NCBI RefSeq assembly: GCF_000365425.1 | Contig: NZ_AQOV01000002.1 | Span: 1,426,001-1,490,000 of the forward strand | Source of the DNA: Methylomonas sp. MK1 | Lineage (GTDB): Bacteria > Pseudomonadota > Gammaproteobacteria > Methylococcales > Methylomonadaceae | Reading direction: 5' to 3' | DNA length: 64,000 nucleotides | Part shown: positions 1-6,982 of the stretch, piece after piece | Numbering within the stretch: position 1 is the first letter of the stretch | Layout of the letters: each line of letters begins with the position of its first letter | Notes under the pieces: generated by a model | Told to the model about the DNA's origin: nothing | Databases searched by the model: none | The model's input: only the letters and a program-made list of their open reading frames with translations | Position numbers and translations under genes: made by a program

Positions 1-69
1 TGCCAGGATTGCGAAAGCGATTGTCACAATCCGCTGCCGTTGACTTGCGCCCAAGGCATAATCCGGACG

Positions 70-648
70 CTAACTTTTAAAAAACCATTTCGCGATTAGC
101 CGGACATAGAGCGGCATGATCAAATACACCACCAAACCGACGATAACCAAAGCCAATACACCCTGGCGAATGCCGAACTCCCCTAGCTGCGGATACTTTA
201 CAAACAGGGGTTCCATCGCCGGCGGCACATACATCGTCAGCGGCCAGATCACCGACGTCGTCACCAGCCATTGCTTCCAACGCCGCGGATGCTTACCCAC
301 CGCCGGCGGGGTAAACCAGTAATCGATGCCGGTTTTGATGTCGATCGCTTCTTCGCTGTCCAGAATCCCGGTAATTTCCTGAAGCAACTGCTGGCGTTCC
401 GCAGACTGCTGCCAGAATTCCAAGGCCTGGATACCGGCAAAGCGCACCACGATCAGATACTCGTTGTGGCCGTCCGGCGGCCGGACGACTTGTACCCCCA
501 AATGCCCCGGAAAGCTCGCCGCAATCGGCATTATTTTGCTTAACCAGCGCTCGTACTGCTGAAGGTTGCGCGTACCTTTTTTCAGCCGATGGCGGATGGC
601 GAAAAAAACTTGTTCGTTGTTGGGCGGCGTTTGGCTGATTTCGTTCAT
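70..648 (-). CDS. ABM-domain monooxygenase-like membrane protein
   Basis: A 192-residue protein whose first ~105 residues resemble an antibiotic biosynthesis monooxygenase (ABM) dimeric alpha-beta barrel (IRHRLKKGTRNLQQYERWL, later an EYLIVVRF strand). The C-terminal third holds two hydrophobic segments, around residues 125-145 and 160-185, so the enzyme-like domain is probably tethered to the inner membrane. This ABM-plus-two-helices layout is known in uncharacterised proteins, and the substrate is unknown. It lies only 6 nt downstream of the pirin gene and is probably co-transcribed with it. I see no clear Shine-Dalgarno before the ATG, which fits translation coupled to the upstream gene. 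Confidence 0.8.
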   Translation of the reverse strand: MNEISQTPPNNEQVFFAIRHRLKKGTRNLQQYERWLSKIMPIAASFPGHLGVQVVRPPDGHNEYLIVVRFAGIQALEFWQQSAERQQLLQEITGILDSEEAIDIKTGIDYWFTPPAVGKHPRRWKQWLVTTSVIWPLTMYVPPAMEPLFVKYPQLGEFGIRQGVLALVIVGLVVYLIMPLYVRLIAKWFFKS

Positions 649-654
649 GGCGCA

Positions 655-1374
655 CTACCGGCTGGGTTTCTCATGCGGGCGTAAATCAAACACCAACACT
701 TCGGCATTGTGGCCCTGTTGTATGTCGATTAGGCGCTCGCCGCGGATGCGGGCGCCATCGCCAGCGTGCAGCACCGTACCGTTCACTGTCAAGGTGCCGC
801 TTACCAGATGCACGTAAGCATAACGATTATCCGCGAGCGTTAACTGCGCCTGTTCGCCGACATCGAAACAGCCGGCGTAAACCCGCACATCCTGGTAAAC
901 CGACAATGATCCTTCTGCACCGTCCGGCGAAATAATCAGCGCCAGCCGGCCTTGTTTTTGCGCGGGGCTAAAATGACTTTGCTGATAGCGCGGCTCGACG
1001 CCTTTGCTACTCGGCACCAGCCAAATTTGCAGAAAATGCACCAACTCGCTCTGCGAATGATTGAACTCGCTATGAGTCACGCCGGTTCCGGCAGTCATTA
1101 ACTGAACGTCGCCGGTTTCGATCACCGAGCCGTTGTCCATCGAATCTTTGTGCGCCAGCGCACCGTCGATGACATAGGTAAAAATTTCCATGTCCCGATG
1201 CGGATGCGTGCCAAAGCCTTTACCCGGCTGCACAATATCTTCGTTGATCACTAACAAATCCGAAAATCCGCTTTGCTGCGGATCGTAGTAATTGCCGAAG
1301 GAAAAAGTGTGTCTTGAGAATAGCCAGTCGAACTGAGCACTACCTCGGCGGTGGGCGGGACGAATTTCCAACAT
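655..1374 (-). CDS. Pirin family protein (YhhW-like bicupin)
   Basis: A 239-residue bicupin of the pirin family. The N-terminal cupin carries the family's metal-binding pattern: HPHRDMEIFTYVIDG supplies two histidines, and GTGVTHSEFN and its surroundings supply the rest. E. coli YhhW, the closest well-known type, has quercetin 2,3-dioxygenase activity in vitro; the physiological substrate is unclear. I chose the ATG at 1374 over the upstream TTG at 1380 because an AGGAG lies 7 nt before the ATG. The gene is divergent from a LysR regulator, is followed at 6 nt by an ABM-domain gene, and is the likely target of that regulator. Confidence 0.88.
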   Translation of the reverse strand: MLEIRPAHRRGSAQFDWLFSRHTFSFGNYYDPQQSGFSDLLVINEDIVQPGKGFGTHPHRDMEIFTYVIDGALAHKDSMDNGSVIETGDVQLMTAGTGVTHSEFNHSQSELVHFLQIWLVPSSKGVEPRYQQSHFSPAQKQGRLALIISPDGAEGSLSVYQDVRVYAGCFDVGEQAQLTLADNRYAYVHLVSGTLTVNGTVLHAGDGARIRGERLIDIQQGHNAEVLVFDLRPHEKPSR

Positions 1375-1457
1375 GATCAAGCTCCTTTCAAAAATTTCGA
1401 ATTAACATTCACTCAGCTTTTGTATGGAATATTGGGGTTTTAAGCGAGTGAAATTAG

Positions 1458-1480
1458 AATACTCCTGAGTTTTTAGTATT
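1458..1480. promoter_or_regulatory. LysR-type operator (perfect T-N11-A palindrome)
   Basis: A perfect inverted repeat AATACT-N11-AGTATT lies between the divergent pirin and LysR genes. The inner T and A are exactly 11 nt apart, which is the classical LysR-family box. It sits 60 bp upstream of the LysR ATG and 84 bp upstream of the pirin ATG. It is a natural site for autoregulation and for control of the pirin-ABM pair. Binding itself is inferred. Confidence 0.6.
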
Positions 1481-1539
1481 TAAAACGAGTTATTTTGCTT
1501 TTAATATTCGATTTTTTCGAAAGTGGTTTTGGAGTTCTA

Positions 1540-2430
1540 ATGAAGTTATCACTGGAAGCTATTCAAATTATCGATGCGATCGACCGCACCGGATCGATGT
1601 CGGGCGCGGCGGACCTGCTGCATCGTGTGCCCTCCACCATTTCCTATGCCGTGGGCAAATTGGAAGAACAATTGAATCTGAAGTTATTCGAACGCAATGG
1701 CCCCAAGCTTTCGCTAACTCCGGCAGGAAATGCCTTGTTAAACGAAGGGCGTTTGTTATTGCACGCCTTTGGCGACCTCGAATCTCGGTTATATAAAATC
1801 GCTTCCGGATATGAAGCCGAGCTGACCGTGGTGTTTGATTCGCTGATACCTAGCAGGGTGTTTATTAACGATTTGCATGAGTTTAATACCCTGGAATGCG
1901 GAACCCGCATTCGCTTCACCACGGAAGTGATGAGCGGGGTATGGGAGGCATTACGTGAGGAACGGGCGGATATCATCATAGCCGTCGGCGATTGTCCGAA
2001 TTGGAGCGGCTATCAAGTCAGGCAGATCGATACCGTGGATTTTGCATTTTGCGTCGCGCCCGTCCACCCGTTGGCCGCAGCAAATCAGCCAATTAAAACC
2101 GACATGCTGCATAGACATACCGTTATCGCCGTCGCCGATAGCGCCCGGTCGCTGCCGGCAAAAACAGTAGGTTTATTGTCCGGGCAGAAACGCATTACGG
2201 TGCCGAATATAGACACCAAAATCCAATTTCAACGGGCCGGATTGGGCTTTGGCTTTTTACCGCGACGATTAGTTGCCCACGACCTGGAAATCGGATCGCT
2301 GATGGAATTGCAGGTTGAGGAAGCGCGTCCGTCGGAACCGGTGTGGCTGGCAATGCGCACTGCAAATAAAGGTGAAGCGGCCAATTGGTGGTACCAAACA
2401 TTAAGCCGGCCGCTGTTAAGCGACGTTTGA
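1540..2430 (+). CDS. LysR family transcriptional regulator
   Basis: A 296-residue LTTR. Residues 1-60 form the winged helix-turn-helix (EAIQIIDAIDRTGSMSGAAD, then LHRVPSTISYAVGKLEEQL and FERNGPKLSLTPAG). The rest is a type-2 periplasmic-binding-protein-like effector domain. The ATG at 1540 is preferred over an upstream in-frame start because GGAG lies 5 nt before it and it gives the standard N-terminus. It is divergent from the pirin/ABM pair with a T-N11-A palindrome in between, so it probably regulates that pair. The effector cannot be read from sequence. Confidence 0.88.
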   Translation: MKLSLEAIQIIDAIDRTGSMSGAADLLHRVPSTISYAVGKLEEQLNLKLFERNGPKLSLTPAGNALLNEGRLLLHAFGDLESRLYKIASGYEAELTVVFDSLIPSRVFINDLHEFNTLECGTRIRFTTEVMSGVWEALREERADIIIAVGDCPNWSGYQVRQIDTVDFAFCVAPVHPLAAANQPIKTDMLHRHTVIAVADSARSLPAKTVGLLSGQKRITVPNIDTKIQFQRAGLGFGFLPRRLVAHDLEIGSLMELQVEEARPSEPVWLAMRTANKGEAANWWYQTLSRPLLSDV

Positions 2431-2532
2431 AATATCGGCGCATGCCGTCGCCCAAGCTTAGCGTCCGCGTTGCCGGTTATCGGAGGCGCGGCAAACTCAT
2501 TTTGGTGTTCACGCCGAAACCGGCGTGGAGTA

Positions 2533-2629
2533 CGCCTGAAAACCGTTCAAAGACGGCTTCAGGCGAATAAAAAGCTCTCCAAACAGGGGGCATAACCGCT
2601 GAAAATCGACTTCACGGTCAATTTCAGCG
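2533..2629 (+). terminator. Two consecutive strong hairpins after the LysR gene
   Basis: Two imperfect inverted repeats sit in tandem. At 2533-2565 CGCCTGAA pairs with TTCAGGCG, with an inner CCGT/ACGG, and is followed by AATAAAAA. At 2597-2629 CGCTGAAA pairs with TTTCAGCG, with inner GAC/GTC pairs. The first begins about 100 nt after the LysR stop. Neither has a good plus-strand T-run, so they may be weak or bidirectional terminators, REP-like elements, or part of a small RNA. Confidence 0.4.
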
Positions 2630-3072
2630 CAAAAGAATCAAGGTTACCGTGGGTAAGGGGAAATATTCGTGAGTTTTTCACCAGCCTGCTAAGCGGCTTT
2701 GCTGACAAACAAAACGATGTTGCTGGTGTCCATTTGCGGCCACGCCTGAAAATCGATAGGTAGCTCGAGCAGTGGCCCGGTAACGCATGACTTCAACGAA
2801 CCATCGGTTGCGATATAGAGTTTTTTCGGTAACTTGGCTCTCTGATTGTCGATTTTGGCGGTTTTGGTGTTCATTGCAGTCAGGCTGGCGAATATTGGGA
2901 GACTTCACTTTATTGCCGGTTTCTTATTGCTGCCTTAACCACTTCATGGCGCTCGGATTCCGGCAATCCCTGGCGGATTGACAATCTTGGAAAATATGCG
3001 CCGTATAATATGACAACTTAGAATGGATTAACGCGTTATTGAATTGCCTGCAACGTATATCTGAAATCCGAC
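2630..3072. other. Intergenic region with no convincing gene
   Basis: The stretch between the hairpins and the TerB-like gene contains no ORF with a good ribosome site. A 61-codon minus-strand ORF at 2689-2874 has a fairly protein-like translation (KKLYIATDGSLKS) but no Shine-Dalgarno and no recognisable family. It is left as only a possible small gene. Confidence 0.4.
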
Positions 3073-3525
3073 ATGCTCGAACAAATTAAACTGTTTTTTG
3101 AAAAACACCTCTCCTTACCGTCACCCGAGGTTGTAGTGGAAGCAAGGCTTCAGGAGGCGCTGACTGCCTTAATGACAGAAATGATGACTATGGACGATGT
3201 CTGTCAGGATGTCGAACGGGCCAAGATACTGTCCTTGGTGAAGAAGTGTTTTTCGCTCTCCACCGAACAGGCTGAGACCTTGATGACCAATGCGGAACAC
3301 AAGCGTCGGCAGGCGGTTGATTATTACGAATTTACATCAACAATCAACCGATGCCTAAGCCCTGAGGAGAAGATAAAGTTTGTTAAATTCCTCTGGCAGA
3401 TCGCCTATGCCGACGGCAACATCGATCCGCAAGAGGAGTATATGGTGCGGAAGATCGCCGACCTTCTCGGCGTCGCGCACAGCGATTTTATTCTGGCCAA
3501 ACTGCGCGCGAATCCCAATCCCTGA
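3073..3525 (+). CDS. TerB-like (tellurite resistance TerB/COG4103 type) protein
   Basis: A 150-residue, largely helical cytoplasmic protein that matches the TerB-like fold. Its second half has the typical EEKIKFVKFLWQIAYADGNID segment followed by EEYMVRKIADLLGV. The acidic DGNIDPQEE stretch corresponds to the metal-binding loop of TerB domains. TerB-like proteins of this size are widespread in gammaproteobacteria, with no firm function. The next gene follows after 37 nt, so the two may be co-transcribed. Confidence 0.75.
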   Translation: MLEQIKLFFEKHLSLPSPEVVVEARLQEALTALMTEMMTMDDVCQDVERAKILSLVKKCFSLSTEQAETLMTNAEHKRRQAVDYYEFTSTINRCLSPEEKIKFVKFLWQIAYADGNIDPQEEYMVRKIADLLGVAHSDFILAKLRANPNP

Positions 3526-3562
3526 ATATCGCCGGATCAACACCTTTCAAAATGAAACACTC

Positions 3563-3919
3563 ATGAAAAAGAGCAAGAAAAACAAAAATCTGTGGCTACA
3601 AGAAGCTGAAATTGAGGTGGGAGATTTGTACTTCACCACCGCCCAGCAATACCGTGCGGTCTTGGCGATGAACGGCGATTTTTTAATTTACGCGCCTAGC
3701 TCCGAAGGCATGGAGCCATTAACGGCCGATAGCCAAATGCCGTTTGCAAACTCGCCCGCTAAAAAATGCCAGATTGCCACATTTGCGCAAAAAGAATACC
3801 AAGCATTCAATTGGCACGGCGCGTTGGCCGTCAAACACAAACTCTCGGCGTCGCAAATTGCCGAGGCCATCAGTCAATGTAACGCGAAAGCCCCAATCGC
3901 GGGCTTGATGGCTGAATAA
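3563..3919 (+). CDS. Hypothetical protein
   Basis: A 118-residue soluble protein I do not recognise. It starts with a very basic MKKSKKNKN tail and then a mixed alpha/beta sequence without signal peptide or membrane segment. The open frame extends further upstream into the preceding gene. The ATG at 3563 is chosen because the upstream part is only the out-of-frame shadow of the TerB-like gene. Confidence 0.6.
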   Translation: MKKSKKNKNLWLQEAEIEVGDLYFTTAQQYRAVLAMNGDFLIYAPSSEGMEPLTADSQMPFANSPAKKCQIATFAQKEYQAFNWHGALAVKHKLSASQIAEAISQCNAKAPIAGLMAE

Positions 3920-4114
3920 GCCACTTTACGATTACGCTGCTTGGCTAAATCGGTGTAAGCGCGCCACTTTGCTTGCGTGAGCGGAATGCCTTCCTATCGA
4001 ATCGGGGCCTAAATTTAACGTCGTCGCCGTGCCGGCGACGTCCGTTAATCGCTCTGGATGCCCGAATTCGCGGGGAAGACGGCGCCCGAGTATTTCGAGC
4101 GTGGTCTACCCGGG

Positions 4115-4453
4115 TTAGCTTCCCATATAGAGATAAAAGCCGCCCACTAACCACGTCAAAATTAATAATGTCCAAGGTAGCCAATGCTGCTGGTAGACAA
4201 TGATTGTCTCCATTTCCTGATCGTCCGGCTCGATCGTTTGCTGCTTTTCGCGCACCAACTTTTTGCGTTTTTTGTCCAGTTCCCGCGCCTTGGCTTTTTG
4301 CTGCTTTTTGTAGTGCTCGATACCTTCTTGAATGCCTTGGGCAATTAACTTGGTTTGCTCTTTGGTTTGGGCCGGACGCTGGTGGGCCCTGGCGATTTTG
4401 CCGGCTTCTTCCTGCGTTTGCTGGGACGGCTTTTGATAGGGGGTTTTACTCAT
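4115..4453 (-). CDS. DUF2956 family protein
   Basis: A 112-residue protein of the DUF2956 family, recognised from the conserved QRPAQTKEQTKLIAQGIQ and EHYKKQQKAKARELDKKRKK segments. It has a long charged, probably coiled-coil stretch (residues 30-75) and one C-terminal transmembrane helix (about residues 90-110, WLPWTLLILTWLVGGFYLYM). It is most likely a small inner-membrane protein with a cytoplasmic coiled coil. Function unknown. It faces away from its left neighbour. Confidence 0.85.
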   Translation of the reverse strand: MSKTPYQKPSQQTQEEAGKIARAHQRPAQTKEQTKLIAQGIQEGIEHYKKQQKAKARELDKKRKKLVREKQQTIEPDDQEMETIIVYQQHWLPWTLLILTWLVGGFYLYMGS

Positions 4454-4828
4454 CGCGATTCGATTAGGTGGTGCGGATTGCTTGATTCGGAGTCAGTATG
4501 TCGAAATCTTAGGAGCTTGTCATCAGCTGGGTGACGAAACGGCCGGGCTGGGCCGTGGCCCGGTTTGTTACCTTAACGTTAACATCCGACCACTTTGCCC
4601 TTGTCGCAATCAGTGAATTTAACTTACTGCGAAGGTGCAGGTAAGTCATTAAAGAGTTAAAGTTTGGCATTAACCTCTAACGTTTTCCTGATTACTCATA
4701 ACCCTCAGCCAATCTGAGCAAACGCCCCAGTATGGGAGGTGTATTTGAGAGACGTAAGGCAAAAAACGGCCAATTTCCGACCTTCGAGGTGTGATTTCTG
4801 AATGGCCGGTTTATGTCATAAATTGCTC
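4454..4828. other. Intergenic tail of the cassette array
   Basis: I see no gene here. The stretch holds an imperfect inverted repeat (4530-4572: GGTGAC...GTTACC with a GC-rich inner stem) that resembles a decayed attC. Several GTTA/TAAC core-like motifs occur, such as CTCTAAC at 4675. It may be the degenerate trailing end of the array to its right. Confidence 0.3.
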
Positions 4829-4914
4829 GTCTACGTTCGCCATAACCGGCAGCAAAAAGCGGTGCGGCGAAGGAGCTCCGCTTTTTACTGTCCGCGTTGA
4901 TGGCGTTGTTAGCT
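4829..4914 (-). other. attC: attC recombination site (degenerate outer box)
   Basis: Read on the minus strand, an R'' box GCTAAC is followed by GCCATCAACGCGGACAG, which folds onto CTGCCGGTTATGGC. The pairing is perfect apart from three single extrahelical bases (C, G, A), the hallmark of integron attC sites. An inner stem AAAAAGCGG/CCGCTTTTT continues the hairpin. The final R' box reads CGTAGAC where GTTAGAC would be expected, so one core base appears lost. The site lies directly downstream of the GIY-YIG gene, as for a cassette. Confidence 0.75.
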
Positions 4915-4941
4915 GATATTTTACTTTGGTAATAATTCATA

Positions 4942-6075
4942 CTATTCAACCCGTGAATATGTTTTACCTTCAAGAACTCGTTTAACCTGAGCAACGTCTT
5001 TTGCGCCAATACGCGTAAATATTTCTTCGGCAGAATATTCCTTGCCAAGCTCGCGTATCGCTCGTACTTGATCAGCCGATAACCTGCCATCTCGGCCACA
5101 AATTTGAGCAATGGCCCAATCATTATCTCGCCACTTTTCTGTTACCCAAGGCGCAGGGAGGCCTTTCCTAGGATGCTCTTTTAGCCACTCACTAACGATT
5201 CTGTCCCGCTCATCTGGCATGGGGACAACAGATTGTGATAACAAGCCATTCTCTCGTAGGTAACGCAAACCAGATTTACCACCCGGGATCATGTTAAGGC
5301 GGCGTTTATCTTCCCAATGGCCTTCGACTAAAAATTCTTCGGTTGCGTACAATTTTTCAAGATCATCAGTTATACCCATCACCTTGTGATTAACATAGGC
5401 AATTCGTCCTTTTTCCTTCTCTTCACGAAACTTCCTATGGAACAGTAGGGGGCTGCCTCCGTCGATCGCTCGTTTATGCTCTGACCACCGCTTTTGCCAG
5501 CTACGCGTAGTAACGCCTACATAAAAATATCCATCATTTGGATACGAGCCTCCATTTCCAAAAATATGTTGGTAAAGCACGTATGCTCTTTTTGGAAAAT
5601 GTTTTGGCGACAACAAGAAGTGTGCGGGTATAGAAAAGAGCAAACTTGGCTGTGTTATCTGACTTTCATCTATAGTTGTTTGGCCTTGCATCGCTGCTTG
5701 AATAAACACTGGATCAGTCACAACGTCGATAGAAATAATTGGCTGAAGCGCGCGCTCCTCTTCTTCGAGGTTCTTTCCAGATTGGTACTCTGTAGCAACT
5801 CCAACTGTACGATGAGCAGCCTCCAATTTCCGGAAAGGCGCAACAAAGCCTGGGGATTTTCCAAGAAAGGTTAATTGGACAACTGGAATCATCTGCCCCG
5901 GCTTCACTCGAAAGATGCCATTAGGATTCCTAGCTACTTTAATCCATTCCGCACCGTAGCTTGATGTTTGTATGAAATTATTTAGCAGAGTTTCCACCTC
6001 GCGACGACGAGAAATCATTGGTTTTGGAGCTAAGTGCTCCCACCATGACATGTTTATTGCTACGTCGCTTCGCAT
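4942..6075 (-). CDS. GIY-YIG nuclease-like protein with C-terminal HTH (integron cassette gene)
   Basis: A 377-residue protein. Residues ~165-255 resemble a GIY-YIG nuclease. YVLY stands for the GIY strand, FYVGVTTRSW for the YIG strand, then come an Arg and His (KRWSEHKRAI) and a downstream glutamate (ATEEFLVEGHW). The last ~50 residues (LSADQVRAIRELGKEYSAEE through VLEGKTYSRV) look like the helix-turn-helix repeat found behind homing endonucleases. The first ~160 residues are unrecognised. The gene starts 30 nt after one attC boundary and ends just before another, the usual packing of an integron cassette. Biological role unknown: a defence or mobile-element nuclease is possible. Confidence 0.7.
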   Translation of the reverse strand: MRSDVAINMSWWEHLAPKPMISRRREVETLLNNFIQTSSYGAEWIKVARNPNGIFRVKPGQMIPVVQLTFLGKSPGFVAPFRKLEAAHRTVGVATEYQSGKNLEEEERALQPIISIDVVTDPVFIQAAMQGQTTIDESQITQPSLLFSIPAHFLLSPKHFPKRAYVLYQHIFGNGGSYPNDGYFYVGVTTRSWQKRWSEHKRAIDGGSPLLFHRKFREEKEKGRIAYVNHKVMGITDDLEKLYATEEFLVEGHWEDKRRLNMIPGGKSGLRYLRENGLLSQSVVPMPDERDRIVSEWLKEHPRKGLPAPWVTEKWRDNDWAIAQICGRDGRLSADQVRAIRELGKEYSAEEIFTRIGAKDVAQVKRVLEGKTYSRVE

Positions 6076-6098
6076 TTCCGAGAGACCTTATTTGTAAC

Positions 6099-6167
6099 AG
6101 CTAACGTGAAGGTAACCGGCCTTGCGCGGCTTTTCGCGCAAGGTCCGTGTTGACCGCAGGGTTAGGT
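6099..6167 (-). other. attC: attC recombination site (well formed)
   Basis: On the minus strand the order is R'' CCTAAC, then GGTCAACACGGACCTTGCGC, an AAAA-containing loop, GCGCAAGGCCGGTTACC, and R' GTTAGC. The two arms pair perfectly except for three single unpaired bases (C, A, A) in the first arm, the diagnostic fold of attC sites. The stop codon of the HEPN-like gene (TAA) lies inside the R'' box. The R' box opens the next cassette, which carries the GIY-YIG gene. Confidence 0.88.
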
Positions 6168-6683
6168 TTCTTGAGCTGAGAAGAACGTGTCAATGTAGGC
6201 ACCATATCGGTTCTCGATTTCCTTCAGATACGCTTGAAGGTCGGGGGTAGTGGGCGCATCGATCTTGGCTTGGACTTGCCATTTAGTTACGAGAGTAGCA
6301 AATATCTCATTCACCATGTGGGCTTGACGAAGAAGCGACACGACGAACTTGCGAGCAACCAAGGCGCCATCTTCGGTGCTGAGATTCCAGCCCGGAATCT
6401 TGTTTTGGTTGTGAACGAAATCATTCCGCTTCTGCAAGAACTCGCTAAGCAGTTCTTCAAAAGCAGGAAATAGCTGTGCTCGCTCTTTGACCTTCCCTAA
6501 GAAATAGCCGAGCGCCTTCTGCCTCTCTTGCCCCTCAATATGCTGAAGCCTTTCCCACGTTAGCTCGGTATCGCCTTGCAGCACGAACGTTGTGCAGAAC
6601 TTGATGTTGCGTTCAACCGACTGGATATACGTCAGCGTGAACCCGATGAGCGAATAGATGTCGTGCTCGTTCGGTTGGTGCAT
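6162..6683 (-). CDS. HEPN-like protein (integron cassette gene)
   Basis: A 173-residue, all-helical cytoplasmic protein. It carries RNDFVH (Rx4H) at about residues 88-93, preceded by a helix and followed by another (FLQKRNDFVHNQNK). That is the catalytic-type motif of HEPN-domain ribonucleases and nucleotidyltransferase partners. The assignment is from motif and helical pattern only. The gene begins 18 nt after a GTTAGG cassette boundary, and its stop lies in the R'' box of the attC at 6099-6167, so it is a complete integron cassette. A toxin or phage-defence role is plausible but unproven. Confidence 0.65.
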   Translation of the reverse strand: MHQPNEHDIYSLIGFTLTYIQSVERNIKFCTTFVLQGDTELTWERLQHIEGQERQKALGYFLGKVKERAQLFPAFEELLSEFLQKRNDFVHNQNKIPGWNLSTEDGALVARKFVVSLLRQAHMVNEIFATLVTKWQVQAKIDAPTTPDLQAYLKEIENRYGAYIDTFFSAQET

Positions 6684-6695
6684 GGCGTGAGAAAC

Positions 6696-6920
6696 CTAAC
6701 AAGATATTAAGCTGTTAACCGTATATCTACCCGATAATGCGCTTCGATAAGGTAATTTATTGATCTGCATATGATCTTCCTTTCTATATATCATTCGACG
6801 ATGAAATAATGACCGGTAACAGCCTGACTGTTGCCATTGAATCATCTCAAGCGATAGTCCGCAACGGGTCGTTATGAGCCCTCGCTTAATTATCGCCATG
6901 TAAATCGAAGCCTCTGCCAT
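6696..6920 (-). CDS. Small ORF between two cassette boundaries
   Basis: A 74-codon ORF without recognisable family. Its start lies a few bases after a canonical GTTAGGC box (minus strand, at 6923-6929). Its stop TAG is embedded in the TGTTAGG that opens the HEPN cassette. It occupies exactly the interval of a cassette, but I find no good attC stem before the GTTAGG boundary. It may be a decayed cassette or may not be translated. Confidence 0.35.
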   Translation of the reverse strand: MAEASIYMAIIKRGLITTRCGLSLEMIQWQQSGCYRSLFHRRMIYRKEDHMQINKLPYRSALSGRYTVNSLISC

Positions 6921-6923
6921 CTG

Positions 6924-6939
6924 CCTAACCAGGGTTAGG
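6924..6939. other. attC-box remnant (CCTAAC/GTTAGG palindrome)
   Basis: The palindrome CCTAACCAGGGTTAGG places an R''-type box and an R'-type box only 4 nt apart. On the minus strand it reads CCTAACCCTG then GTTAGGC. The first ten bases match the start of the attC at 6099-6167. It looks like an attC whose central stem has been deleted, and marks the outer edge of the array. Confidence 0.4.
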
Positions 6940-6982
6940 ACATCGTAAATCTGAAAACTGGCAAAGGCTGTGACGGTTGATA

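Noticed and set aside
2689..2874. 61-codon minus-strand ORF
   Set aside because: No ribosome site, no family and no supporting neighbour. The translation is only moderately protein-like.
4530..4572. Imperfect inverted repeat as a third attC
   Set aside because: The stem has attC-like unpaired bases, but neither flanking box fits the RYYYAAC/GTTRRRY pattern and its orientation would be opposite to the array. It may be decayed; not called.
4692..5123. 143-codon minus-strand ORF
   Set aside because: It overlaps the 3' half of the GIY-YIG gene in another frame and reads straight through the attC site. The translation has no protein-like pattern.
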